Origin: Lachnospiraceae bacterium
Lineage (GTDB): Bacteria; Bacillota; Clostridia; Lachnospirales; Lachnospiraceae
NCBI GenBank assembly: GCA_009779895.1
Contig: WRBB01000017.1
Span: 1-62,287, forward strand
DNA length: 62,287 bases
Direction: 5' to 3'
Positions 15,505-24,284 of the stretch are shown piece after piece. The notes under the pieces are model-generated. The model saw only the letters and a list, made by a program, of their open reading frames with translations, was not told where the DNA came from and ran no database searches. The position numbers were made by a program, and so were the translations under genes. Within the stretch, counting starts at the first letter, position 1, and the number at the start of each line of letters is the position of its first letter.

Positions 15505-16333
15505 CAACCAGCACCGCCCCAACCAAAAGCCGATGATCACTACGATCCACACACGTTGACAAAATCAAAAGGCGATCGTTTGTGCTTACCTCTACTGCTT
15601 CATTCCAAAGTCGATTCAAGCTGCGAAAATTTCGTATATTATCCAAAAACGCTTGAAATTCATCCGCATTCTCAAAATCTGTATAATATAAAATATGATA
15701 ATCATCATAGGTCACTGCCGCAAATATTTCATAGGTAAAAATATTAGTCGGTGTATATATTACAATATAAGGATGAGCCGCCATAAAATCAGCACTCCAA
15801 AAATTGCGCAATCTGCCGAACATGGATCCGTCTGCCATATCATGACCATATACAAAGGTTACCTGATCAAAAAAGTCTTTTGCATTATAATGCTGTGTAA
15901 AAATAGACCCTGCTTCCGACGGCACACGCTCTATGGTATGATTCAAATAAAACTCCTGCCATACATCACTTTCATCACTTTGCAAGATGGGATATTCCAA
16001 ATCCATCCCCGGAATACTAAGCCATGCATGCACATCTTCATTGATTTCCCATAATGTTTCAAAATCTATGGGAACGTCAACAGAAACTGCTTCTATCTCC
16101 GATTCCGGCTCCTCCGCTATTTCTTCTTCGTTTTCCTCTATCACATCCGGTTCCGATACCTCCGTGGCATAAACCGTTTCCATCCGAACTTCTTCTGCCA
16201 AATCTTGATTGAATTGACGCTCATTGTACCGATTGACATAGGATCCAATCAAATATACAATCACAGCAAGCAGAACCAAAATACTAATCACCAATCCGAT
16301 TTTTCTTTTGTTTTTTCTATCACTTGTCCTCAT
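15494..16333 (-). CDS. Class B sortase
   Basis: The 279-residue protein has one N-terminal membrane helix (about 12-31), a Glu-rich linker (60-83) and a class B sortase domain. The catalytic residues are His164 (FVYGHDMADG), Cys261 (LLILSTC) and Arg268 (DHRLLVGAVL); the long helix-containing insert between His and Cys is typical of class B. It should cleave SPxTG-type signals between Thr and Gly and join the protein to the wall peptide. Its gene overlaps the CpsD gene by 14 bp and the LCP gene by 11 bp, so it belongs to the operon. The likely substrate is the SPQTG protein at 14111-14431, though other substrates may lie elsewhere. Confidence 0.9.
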   Translation of the reverse strand: MRTSDRKNKRKIGLVISILVLLAVIVYLIGSYVNRYNERQFNQDLAEEVRMETVYATEVSEPDVIEENEEEIAEEPESEIEAVSVDVPIDFETLWEINEDVHAWLSIPGMDLEYPILQSDESDVWQEFYLNHTIERVPSEAGSIFTQHYNAKDFFDQVTFVYGHDMADGSMFGRLRNFWSADFMAAHPYIVIYTPTNIFTYEIFAAVTYDDYHILYYTDFENADEFQAFLDNIRNFRSLNRLWNEAVEVSTNDRLLILSTCVDRSDHRLLVGAVLVDEQ

Positions 16334-17141
16334 TTGACCGTTCCCCGGTAATAATCACTTCTATATCTTTCATATTTACGCCCCGTCGCTTTTGCGCCGA
16401 GACATCTTCTTGATAATACTTGGTCTGTTGCCTTTGATAAGAACCATAATGACTGGCAAACCCAGTATTCACTTTGTTCAGCACCACACCCAAAATATTG
16501 GGATTGGCACGGCGTATCTGCTCCACCGCCTTCTTTTCTTCATGACGGGAATTTTTATCTGCCGCTACCACTATAATCGTGCCATCACATTTATTGGCAA
16601 CCACCGCCGCATCAATCACGCTACTAATAGGCGGTGTATCAATAAAAATATAAGAAAACTTTTTTCGTAACCCCTCCAACAACTCACCAAAAACCGCTTT
16701 TCCCAAAAGTTCCGCGGGGTTTGCCGGAAACACACCTGTAGGTAATATATACAAGCCTTTTATATTTGTAACATGAATGCTCTCTCTCAACTCATTTTTT
16801 GCCGCCAATATATGACTTAAACCAATGGCATCTTCCTTGATTGAAAACATCCGATCTCTTAATTTTGACTTGCGCATATCTGCATCAATAAACAAAACCC
16901 GCTCCCCAATCTCCGCAAAAGACTGAGCCAACTGAAAACTCACGGTACTTTTTCCATCACCGGGCGTACAACTTGTCAAAGCAATCACTTGGTTTTCCGA
17001 ACCACTAAATTCTACATTTGTCCGAAGCATTCGAAACAATTCTTTTGTTCGCACACTCTCGTGCAAGCCCTCTCTGATGAATATCTTATTCAAGCCTCGC
17101 TCTCTTGCATTACCAAGGCTCTTTTTTGTTTCTACATCCAT
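16320..17141 (-). CDS. CpsD/CapB-type bacterial tyrosine kinase
   Basis: This soluble 273-residue BY-kinase carries Walker A SCTPGDGKST (57-66, Lys64), Walker A' VLFIDADMRK and Walker B YIFIDTPP. A C-terminal Tyr cluster (YGSYQRQQTKYY) is its autophosphorylation tail. The N-terminal E-x-x-R-x-x-R-type contact is present as VRTKELFRMLRTN. BY-kinases of this type act with a CpsC-like membrane activator to control chain length and export. The activator gene lies 200 bp upstream. A CpsB-type phosphatase, normally adjacent, is not seen in this window. GGGGAG precedes the ATG. The phosphorylation tail runs about 20 residues past the last Tyr. Confidence 0.9.
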   Translation of the reverse strand: MDVETKKSLGNARERGLNKIFIREGLHESVRTKELFRMLRTNVEFSGSENQVIALTSCTPGDGKSTVSFQLAQSFAEIGERVLFIDADMRKSKLRDRMFSIKEDAIGLSHILAAKNELRESIHVTNIKGLYILPTGVFPANPAELLGKAVFGELLEGLRKKFSYIFIDTPPISSVIDAAVVANKCDGTIIVVAADKNSRHEEKKAVEQIRRANPNILGVVLNKVNTGFASHYGSYQRQQTKYYQEDVSAQKRRGVNMKDIEVIITGERSNEDK

Positions 17142-17340
17142 AAAAGTTACTCCCCATTATACCGTAACGGCATAAACATCCCCTAAATGATTACTTTATC
17201 ATACCACACTTTATGAAAGATTGAATTTCATCTTTTGACATCACTTCACTTTTTTTGACATTAACGCTTAAAATCAAGACAACAAAAAAAGCCGTTGCCA
17301 TTCACGAAAATCCCGTTCTCTGACATCAACTTTTTTGTTT

Positions 17341-18048
17341 TTATCCTGCCTTTTTCTTTTCATTGGGTATGACCACCAATGTATTTAAATTTAAGTACTT
17401 CATCACATCTTCTTCTGACTTGATGTTATCATTTAAAATAAAACGAATCACCAAAACAATTATCATCAGCAGTATCCCTGCCCCTACACCAATGGGATAA
17501 TTGATACGGCTGGCAATCGGTTCACGGGGTACCTCCGCCACTTCAACCACAGAGGGCGGATCCGACTGGGTTACCTGCTCAATGCGAGTCACAGCTGCAC
17601 GGCTGGCTGCATCTGCCACAACTTGGGCCACCACCGGATCTGTTGATATCGCTGAAACACTCACCATCCGCGTACCTTGGGAACTCACTTGCAACATATC
17701 CGAAACTTGATCTCTGGTCAGGATCACACCCTCTTCTTCCGCCAACACAACCACACCATCCAAAACAGGCCTACTTCTGGCAATCATCAAAAAGTCTTCT
17801 GCCAAAGCACCGCCGATTTGAATATCCGCAAACGATGTCACACTGGTACCGCTGCCCAACACATACAATGTAGCCGATGATTGATAGCGTGGGGTCAAAA
17901 GAAATGTGGTAATTAAAAAAACTACCAAACCTCCTAAAACCGCTCCGATGAGTAACACCCACCACTTTCTTAATATGTCTTTGATCATTAACAATAAATC
18001 TATTTCTATTTCTTGATTTATATTATTTTTTTCCATAATTAAAAGCAT
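17341..18048 (-). CDS. CpsC/Wzz-like polysaccharide co-polymerase (kinase activator)
   Basis: The 235-residue protein has two membrane helices (about 28-51 and 190-212) around an outside domain beginning YQSSATLYVLG, as in YveK/CapA/CpsC proteins. It ends with a short cytoplasmic tail (YLNLNTLVVIPNEKKK) that contacts the BY-kinase. It sets chain length with CpsD. The Pro-rich stretch before the second helix (EVPREPIASRINYPIGVG) is typical. Two ATG starts are possible: 18048 lies only two bases from GGAG, and 18036 (MEKNNINQE) lies 14 bases from it, so the true start is unsure. A strong promoter lies upstream, so this is the first gene of the operon. Confidence 0.88.
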   Translation of the reverse strand: MLLIMEKNNINQEIEIDLLLMIKDILRKWWVLLIGAVLGGLVVFLITTFLLTPRYQSSATLYVLGSGTSVTSFADIQIGGALAEDFLMIARSRPVLDGVVVLAEEEGVILTRDQVSDMLQVSSQGTRMVSVSAISTDPVVAQVVADAASRAAVTRIEQVTQSDPPSVVEVAEVPREPIASRINYPIGVGAGILLMIIVLVIRFILNDNIKSEEDVMKYLNLNTLVVIPNEKKKAG

Positions 18049-18077
18049 ATCTCCTATTGACTCACGTTCCGCCCTTT

Positions 18078-18106
18078 ATTTTGAACCCTTTTTTTTAAAA
18101 TGTCAA
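18078..18106 (-). promoter_or_regulatory. Promoter of the exopolysaccharide operon
   Basis: On the minus strand TTGACA (18106-18101) is followed after 17 bp by CAAAAT (18083-18078), about 30 bp before the first ATG. The -35 is perfect and the -10 matches four of six bases. Confidence 0.6.
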
Positions 18107-18135
18107 TGCAAATATTCAACACATGCCTTTTTTGG

Positions 18136-19227
18136 CTAATCAAAGTGCCCCTCACGTACATATGCCAGAAGCAAATCCACCATCATACCATAACTTTGTA
18201 TGCCAAACTCCTGTCGATTTGCTCTTAAATACCGATCATTTACTTCTCGTTGCATCTCGGCAACGGGGCCATCAAAACGAGCCCAAAAAACCCGATTGGC
18301 ACTCAAATCTACCTGAACTTCCTCCGCCAAACGTGCCCGCATTGCTGCGGCACTTTCCCGGTCTACCCGCGCCAAAGCATTGTTGGCATAAATCCAAGCC
18401 AATACATAACCACTATATTCAAACTCCACATAACCGGAATGAATACAAGCCAAAAAAGCAATGAAATTTGCCTCGTCCTCCGACATAAAACCACGCACAT
18501 GGGCCAGTTCATGAGTTGCCGTAAAAGGAATATTAAAACCCGGCATGGCACCATTAAAATTTGCTTCTATGGTAAAGGGTGAAAAAATGCCCGATACCTG
18601 TTGCATCGAAAGGATTGGCGTAAGCACTTCTTTCGGCCTCGGGTAATAACCCCCTAAAACAGGATAAACATGGGCTAGGGTATGCATCGCTTCCACTGCC
18701 GCCTGTGACAAATCTGTTGTCAAAACCATCACACCATCCGCGTTTCGCTCTACTTGATTGGCACGCCCATTCACCTCGTCTATCAGCCAAAGCACCAAAA
18801 GCTCCAACTCTTCTACACTGCTTTCTCGAACCTCCAAATTGGCTGTTTTGGCAAAAGAAAGACGGTGGTAATTGATGCCGCAATTGACCACAAACAAAAA
18901 AATAAGAATGGAACACACCAAAAAAAGTCGTATGAGATATGAGAGTATGGTTTTCAAACGACCTTCCTTGCGAATCAAACGATAGATTGTATAAGCAAAA
19001 CGCACAATAAAAGCTAGAACAAGGAGATACAATAGAATCTCTGCGACCGAAAATGGGAAGATACCAAAAAAACGCCCTACACTTGCCACCCAAATAGGAT
19101 AAACATTGGTACTGTACCACTGGGCAAAGCCGGTGATATAAAGGGCTAGAAACAATAAGATAGCACTTAAAAATAATAGAATGCCGGAAATTATGAGGAA
19201 TATAATATTTTTCTTTTTTTCAGTCAT
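18136..19227 (-). CDS. DUF3810-family membrane protein with HELAH metallopeptidase motif
   Basis: The start at 19227 (MTEKKKNIIFLI) has AAAGGA upstream; the open frame extends further but without a good RBS. The 363-residue protein has three N-terminal membrane helices, then a soluble domain with TATHELAHVRGFMSEDEANF. That is an H-E-x-x-H zinc site with a downstream Glu, followed by YVEFEYSGYVLAW. This matches DUF3810, which is predicted to be a membrane metallopeptidase but has no known substrate to my knowledge. It follows the PilT gene by about 110 bp on the same strand and may be the last gene of the pilus operon. Peptidase activity is inferred from the motif. Confidence 0.75.
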   Translation of the reverse strand: MTEKKKNIIFLIISGILLFLSAILLFLALYITGFAQWYSTNVYPIWVASVGRFFGIFPFSVAEILLYLLVLAFIVRFAYTIYRLIRKEGRLKTILSYLIRLFLVCSILIFLFVVNCGINYHRLSFAKTANLEVRESSVEELELLVLWLIDEVNGRANQVERNADGVMVLTTDLSQAAVEAMHTLAHVYPVLGGYYPRPKEVLTPILSMQQVSGIFSPFTIEANFNGAMPGFNIPFTATHELAHVRGFMSEDEANFIAFLACIHSGYVEFEYSGYVLAWIYANNALARVDRESAAAMRARLAEEVQVDLSANRVFWARFDGPVAEMQREVNDRYLRANRQEFGIQSYGMMVDLLLAYVREGHFD

Positions 19228-19339
19228 GAAATTTTCCTTTGTCATCTCTGTTAAACAATCTAAAATAATGCTTGTGAACCCTACACATTTTCGGACTGCA
19301 ATTGTGCTCAATTTGAGCAATTGCCCATTCACACAACCC

Positions 19340-20386
19340 TTACAAATACTGCTCCAAATCCTTTTTATCATTGGAATATTTATAGGCTTTCTCCACCGTA
19401 ATCCGACCGGCCGTTACCAGTTTGTGCAAATCCCCATTCAAAGTATGCATACCATAAGCAGCCCCCGACTGCATGATACTGCTCATCTGATAACACTTAT
19501 TTTCCCGAATCAGATTGAGTGCCGCATCCGTTCCCGCAAGGATCTCTGTTGCTGCTATCCTACCCTGCCCGTTTGCAGTGGGAATCAAACACTGGGTCAC
19601 AACACCTTTTAAAATCGTAGATAACTGGGTTCTGATTTGATTTTGCCCCTCTGCCGGGCAAGCATCTATAATCCGATCAATGGTTTGAGCCGCCCCGGTG
19701 GTGTGCAAGGTAGAAAGTACCAAATGGCCTGTTTCCGCTGCCGTTACAGCCGCAGAAATCGTTTCATAATCACGCATCTCCCCTACTAAAATCACATCCG
19801 GGTCTTCTCGCAAGACCGAGCGCAACGCCGCCGCAAAACTAATCGTATCCTGCCCTACTTCACGTTGATGAATCAAGGATTGCTTCCGCGTAAAAACATA
19901 CTCTATCGGGTCTTCTATGGTAACAATATGATCGGAACGTGTCTCATTGATATGATTGACCATCGCAGCTAAGGTGGTTGATTTCCCACTACCTGTCGGA
20001 CCTGTCACCAACACCAAACCCCTTGGTTCCTCCGCCCATTCTCGCAACACAGCCGGTAACCCCAAATCAGACAAAGCAGGAATCGAACCATTGAGCAAGC
20101 GAATGGTCGCCGCCAATTTATTTTGTTGACGAAATACATTGACACGCTGACGATGCCCATCCGATGTCTGAATGGCATAATCCAAATCCTGACCACTATC
20201 CAACCTTTCTTTTTGCGTAGCTGTCAACGTAGAAAAAAGCAAGGTCTTTACTTCCTCCTCATCCAAGGCTACACCCGAGTCCTGTAATTTACCATGAATG
20301 CGGAAAAATGTTGGCATACCCATGGAAATATGAATGTCAGAACAATCCCGCTTTCTCGCAAGTAAAATCAAATCATTGGCATTCAT
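19340..20386 (-). CDS. pilT: Type IV pilus retraction ATPase PilT
   Basis: The start at 20386 (MNANDLILLARKRDCSDIHI) is preceded by GAAAGGAG. The 348-residue protein has Walker A VTGPTGSGKST, the Asp box TIEDPIEYVF, Walker B DPDVILVGEMRD and the His box GHLVLSTLHTTGAAQTIDRI, all typical of PilT hexamers. PilT pulls pilin subunits back into the membrane and drives twitching. Its presence, distinct from PilB upstream (18 bp gap), argues for retractile pili rather than a static pseudopilus. The C-terminal AIRNLIRE-type retraction motif is seen in the form ALNLIRENKCYQ. Confidence 0.93.
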   Translation of the reverse strand: MNANDLILLARKRDCSDIHISMGMPTFFRIHGKLQDSGVALDEEEVKTLLFSTLTATQKERLDSGQDLDYAIQTSDGHRQRVNVFRQQNKLAATIRLLNGSIPALSDLGLPAVLREWAEEPRGLVLVTGPTGSGKSTTLAAMVNHINETRSDHIVTIEDPIEYVFTRKQSLIHQREVGQDTISFAAALRSVLREDPDVILVGEMRDYETISAAVTAAETGHLVLSTLHTTGAAQTIDRIIDACPAEGQNQIRTQLSTILKGVVTQCLIPTANGQGRIAATEILAGTDAALNLIRENKCYQMSSIMQSGAAYGMHTLNGDLHKLVTAGRITVEKAYKYSNDKKDLEQYL

Positions 20387-20404
20387 AAAAGAACTCCTTT
20401 CCAA

Positions 20405-22096
20405 TCATGCATAATAAGCAACTTTCAGCAATTCCTCCACAGTGGTTTCACCTTGCCGCACCAACTCGATTGCCTGATCTTTTAAGGTCAGCATCTTTTG
20501 TGCATCCCTTGCATATGTACCAATTTCATCCATAGTCGCACCATCCGTTATCATACGGCGAATCTGTGCATCTATCGTCAATATCTCATGTATGGCCAAA
20601 CGTCCACTATACCCTGTATTGTTGCAGCGATTGCAACCAACCGCTTTTTTTACCACCAGAATATCATCAGGTAACAAAACCTTTTCTTCTTCCGTCACAA
20701 CCTCTTGCTTTGTACAATGGGGGCATACCTTGCGCATCAGGCGCTGTGCCACAATCCCCACCAAAGCACTAGCAATCATATAAGGCTCCATATCCATATC
20801 AATCAAACGAACAATGGATGAAACCGAATCATTGGTATGCAACGTAGACAAAACCAAATGACCCGTAATCGCGGCACGAATCGAAATAGAAGCGGTCTCC
20901 GCATCCCGTGTTTCTCCTACCATAATCACATCCGGATCCTGCCGAAGCAAAGCTCGCAATCCACTTTCAAAGGTCAAACCTGCCGTATTGTTTACCTGCA
21001 TTTGATTGATACGAGGCAGATTTTTTTCTACCGGATCTTCGATGGTGGAAATATTTACCTGACCTTGAGACAAAGCCTCTAACACCATATACAAAGTGGT
21101 AGTTTTTCCCGAACCGGTCGGTCCTGTCATATAAATAATTCCATTGGGCGAACGCAATATTTTATTGAATTTTTCATAGTCATCCGACAGCATACCAAAG
21201 GAATTGATGTTTTGAATCACTGCATTGCCTGCCAGCAACCTCAAAACCGCCTTTTCCCCAAACACCGTTGGAATCACCGATACACGGATGTTGACAAACT
21301 GCCCATCTATTTTAGCGCGAAAATGACCATCTTGGGGAATACGCCGCTCGGCAATATCCAAATCCGACAAAATCTTAATTCTGGTAATCAGCGAAGTGTG
21401 ATTGGCTTTTTGTAGGGTCACAAAATCCACGATGGTTCCATCAATCCGCATACGCACCAAGGTTTCATTTTCATAGGGTTCAATATGAACATCACTGGCG
21501 GTATTGTGATATGCCCGCTGAATCAAAGAGTTGAGCAACTTAATAATCGGGGTATCATCCCCCTCTTCTTCCACCGAAATGTCTTCGATTTCTTCCATCG
21601 GCCGGGCTTGACTATCCGCTTTGGTTGCCGCACGCTTGACCGCTACCTCTGAATAATAATAATTGATAGCATTTTCTACCTGTGCTTTTTCACTGAGTTT
21701 GATTTCCAACTCTTTCCCTGTGGCTTGATGAATATCTTCCAAACCGTAAAAATTGAGAGGGTCATTGGTCACAATCACCAAAGACACATCGCCGGTACCA
21801 ATGGGAAGCATATTGTATTTTTGCGCCATAAGCTGCGGAATCTCATTGACCGCCGCCAAATCCACCGTCATATCGGAAATATCCACCAGCTCCAAATTCA
21901 GCCGTGTTGCCAAAGCCTGCAACATCTGCGCCTCAGAAACCATGTTCAACGCAATGAGCATTTCCCCCAAACGCTTGCCTTGAAATGCCTCTTTGTGCTC
22001 TCTTTGATAGGCAAACGCCTCCTGAATCTGCTCCTCTGTTACATATCCATATTCTTTTAATACTTCACCGATGGGAATATTTTTAAATTCTGCCAC
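20405..22096 (-). CDS. pilB: Type IV pilus assembly ATPase PilB
   Basis: The start is GTG at 22096 with AGGTGATAG upstream. The 563-residue protein has an N-terminal GspE/MshE domain (LKEYGYVTEEQIQEAF and GKRLGEMLIALNMVSE, a region that binds c-di-GMP in MshE relatives). It then has DTPIIKLLNSLIQRAYHNTASDVHIE, Walker A MTGPTGSGKTTTLY, Walker B DPDVIMVGETRDAETA and a zinc-binding VCPHC ... GCNRCNNTGYSGR. It powers pilus extension. It lies between PilO and PilT. Whether it binds c-di-GMP cannot be settled by eye. Confidence 0.93.
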   Translation of the reverse strand: MAEFKNIPIGEVLKEYGYVTEEQIQEAFAYQREHKEAFQGKRLGEMLIALNMVSEAQMLQALATRLNLELVDISDMTVDLAAVNEIPQLMAQKYNMLPIGTGDVSLVIVTNDPLNFYGLEDIHQATGKELEIKLSEKAQVENAINYYYSEVAVKRAATKADSQARPMEEIEDISVEEEGDDTPIIKLLNSLIQRAYHNTASDVHIEPYENETLVRMRIDGTIVDFVTLQKANHTSLITRIKILSDLDIAERRIPQDGHFRAKIDGQFVNIRVSVIPTVFGEKAVLRLLAGNAVIQNINSFGMLSDDYEKFNKILRSPNGIIYMTGPTGSGKTTTLYMVLEALSQGQVNISTIEDPVEKNLPRINQMQVNNTAGLTFESGLRALLRQDPDVIMVGETRDAETASISIRAAITGHLVLSTLHTNDSVSSIVRLIDMDMEPYMIASALVGIVAQRLMRKVCPHCTKQEVVTEEEKVLLPDDILVVKKAVGCNRCNNTGYSGRLAIHEILTIDAQIRRMITDGATMDEIGTYARDAQKMLTLKDQAIELVRQGETTVEELLKVAYYA

Positions 22097-22113
22097 TGCC
22101 TATCACCTGCCTT

Positions 22114-22830
22114 TTATTTTTCATACATCAATATCGTTAACTGAATCTGTGTCATATATTGTGTTTCCGCTTCATTTACACGGGCACTTCGTTGCCAACT
22201 CGTTACATGCATACCATTGGATACAAATAATACATCCAGCAAACTTTGCATCGCCGCAACATCACCGCTGACAATCAAAGATATCTCTGATTGATATAGC
22301 ATATCCAAGACTTGGGTTGCCGCATCTTCTGTCTCTGTTGCACCTGCCCCCGCCAAGGTTTCTCCCATTGTGCCCTCGTCCGGATTTTGATCTTCCATTC
22401 CTGCTACATCCATCTCACCTGCTTCTTGCTTTGCTGCTGCATCCGCCTCTTCCTGCGCCTGCTGAGAACCCACATAGGAAACTAACTCTGCCGGCGAAGT
22501 GATGGTACCAATGTTTAGCTGTCGTATGGACAAACCATAGGACAAGGCTTTGCTCGTGAGAAGATTGTCAATTTCTTGTGCTTGCATCAAAGGAAAAAAT
22601 GCTTCCGTCAATGCAGTCAACTCTTTTTGGTTTTCATGCAATGTCTCTTCTATATTGGGCAAACGATCTGCTTTTCGCTCTATGTCCGCTTTGACCATTT
22701 TCGCAGCATCCATATCTGCTTTGACAGCACTGATGCGATCTATGCTTGGCAATAATATCCACCAAACAAAAGCCACTACAATCACAAATAGAAAGAGAAA
22801 CATCAATAACTTTTTATCCCGTTCCGTCAT
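22114..22830 (-). CDS. PilO-like pilus alignment protein
   Basis: The 238-residue protein has a short cytoplasmic N-terminus (MTERDKKLLM) and one membrane helix (FLFLFVIVVAFVWWILLPSI). A coiled coil follows (about 35-80) and then a small periplasm-side type domain interrupted by an Ala/Glu-rich linker. This is the layout of PilO/GspM. It sits directly after the PilM-PilN fusion (12 bp) and before PilB, the standard position for PilO. PilO links PilN to the rest of the machine. Sequence conservation in this family is low, so the call depends on layout and order. Confidence 0.75.
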   Translation of the reverse strand: MTERDKKLLMFLFLFVIVVAFVWWILLPSIDRISAVKADMDAAKMVKADIERKADRLPNIEETLHENQKELTALTEAFFPLMQAQEIDNLLTSKALSYGLSIRQLNIGTITSPAELVSYVGSQQAQEEADAAAKQEAGEMDVAGMEDQNPDEGTMGETLAGAGATETEDAATQVLDMLYQSEISLIVSGDVAAMQSLLDVLFVSNGMHVTSWQRSARVNEAETQYMTQIQLTILMYEK

Positions 22831-22842
22831 TTGTCCGCCCCC

Positions 22843-24273
22843 CTATCTTCCTGCTGTCTCTGCCAAAAAACAACTCACATCAATGGTATATGTTTCTGTA
22901 CTTTCATCGTAGGTATATCCCGAATACGCTACATTCCAGAACAAATCCGTCTCATACAAACGATTGATAAAATCATGAATCACTTCCGGACGCCCTACCG
23001 TTATTGTCATATCCAACGAACCTGTTTCGGCACTATAACTCACAAATTCAATTTGAATGTCATGGTCCGCCTTTGCCAAAATCTCGTCTTGTACCCGGCT
23101 CGTAACCAAGGGATACGTTGCCAAAATATCCACCATCCGGCTCATACCTTGCACCGTCACTTGCATTTGCCGTACTTCCGAACTAATTTCATCATACTGT
23201 AAGGCCGTTTGTGCTTCCGTAGCATTTTGATTAAAGTCCTGAAGTGCCGCCAATTCATTGCTTTGCATATAATAAAAAGCAAATAAGCCAGCACTTGCCA
23301 ACAGACAGATCACAAAAATAAGCAGCACCGGAACAAACCTTCCATAAGTCTTGCCTTTCGCTGTATCATTTTTTTTCTTGTTTTTTAAACCCTCTAATAA
23401 ATTCAAATCTTTTTTGTCCCGAATCAAACCACCTGCCGCAAAAATGGCATCCGCATTTTTACCCGGCAAAGGCAAGATTTCATAGGACAAACCAAACTCT
23501 CCCAGTTGCTGATTGCAAGCTGAAATATCACTCTCTAAAAATCCAATGGTATACACATGCCGAATCGGCGATTCGATTTTTTGAGCACCATGCAATTGCT
23601 TGGTATTGCTGATACTACGAAGCACCTCTGTCATAAAACCTGCACTGCCCACCGGAACAAAGAGTCGCTTTTTATCCATATAATACAGCTGCCCTGCGCC
23701 CCAAAGAATGGTAATCAAAGCATTTCCATCTACCATCAAAATCATATTGGTCTCTTTTTGCAGCTCTTTTACATTTGCCAAATAATTGCGAATGGCTGTC
23801 CGGGCAAAGGTAATGCGGTTCAAATGAATGTTTAACTTTTTAAATAAATCTACAAAGGTTTGCAGATGGGATTCCTCTACCATCACCGCCAATATCTCTA
23901 TGTTTCCTTTTTCTTTTCCTTTGTTCCAAGGTGCATAATCATAAATCACCCCCTCCTTTTGCTGTGCATCGGTAAATTCCATGGATGCCGTTTTTTGCAA
24001 AACTTTTTGATTGGATTCAGGGGTAACAACATTTTTAGCAATGATTTTTGCACTATTTAAAACCAACTCCACATCTTTGGTTGGCAATTTATACTTTTCC
24101 CAAATGTCTTTTAAATGCTCATACAATTCCTGCTCATTGGTGATAATGCCATTTAAAATGCTCCCCTCTAAAATCTCCTCTTGAATAAGCCCGGAGACTT
24201 GGGGCAGTCTGCTTGTTTTGTCACCACGAACAATTTGTATCATATTGTTGGAAAGATATACGGAAGTAATCAT
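22843..24273 (-). CDS. PilM-PilN fusion, type IV pilus inner-membrane platform
   Basis: Residues about 1-300 form an actin-like PilM domain (MITSVYLSNNMIQIVRG, then MILMVDGNALITILWGAGQL and a late FAAGGLIRDKKDLNLL). The stretch at 295-306 (KDLNLLEGLKNK) looks like the N-LL peptide by which PilN normally docks on PilM. Then come one membrane helix (about 318-342) and an outside PilN-like alpha-beta domain with a coiled coil. Elsewhere PilM and PilN are separate proteins that bind through exactly this peptide; here one chain holds both. An AAGGAGGTTTCCC ribosome site precedes the ATG, and the frame is continuous through the join. Confidence 0.8.
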   Translation of the reverse strand: MITSVYLSNNMIQIVRGDKTSRLPQVSGLIQEEILEGSILNGIITNEQELYEHLKDIWEKYKLPTKDVELVLNSAKIIAKNVVTPESNQKVLQKTASMEFTDAQQKEGVIYDYAPWNKGKEKGNIEILAVMVEESHLQTFVDLFKKLNIHLNRITFARTAIRNYLANVKELQKETNMILMVDGNALITILWGAGQLYYMDKKRLFVPVGSAGFMTEVLRSISNTKQLHGAQKIESPIRHVYTIGFLESDISACNQQLGEFGLSYEILPLPGKNADAIFAAGGLIRDKKDLNLLEGLKNKKKNDTAKGKTYGRFVPVLLIFVICLLASAGLFAFYYMQSNELAALQDFNQNATEAQTALQYDEISSEVRQMQVTVQGMSRMVDILATYPLVTSRVQDEILAKADHDIQIEFVSYSAETGSLDMTITVGRPEVIHDFINRLYETDLFWNVAYSGYTYDESTETYTIDVSCFLAETAGR

Positions 24274-24284
24274 GGGAAACCTCC

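Noticed and set aside
18554-19120. 188-codon minus-strand frame inside the DUF3810 gene
   Set aside because: It is an alternative frame of the same strand without family motifs; the DUF3810 frame carries the HELAH site and a proper start.
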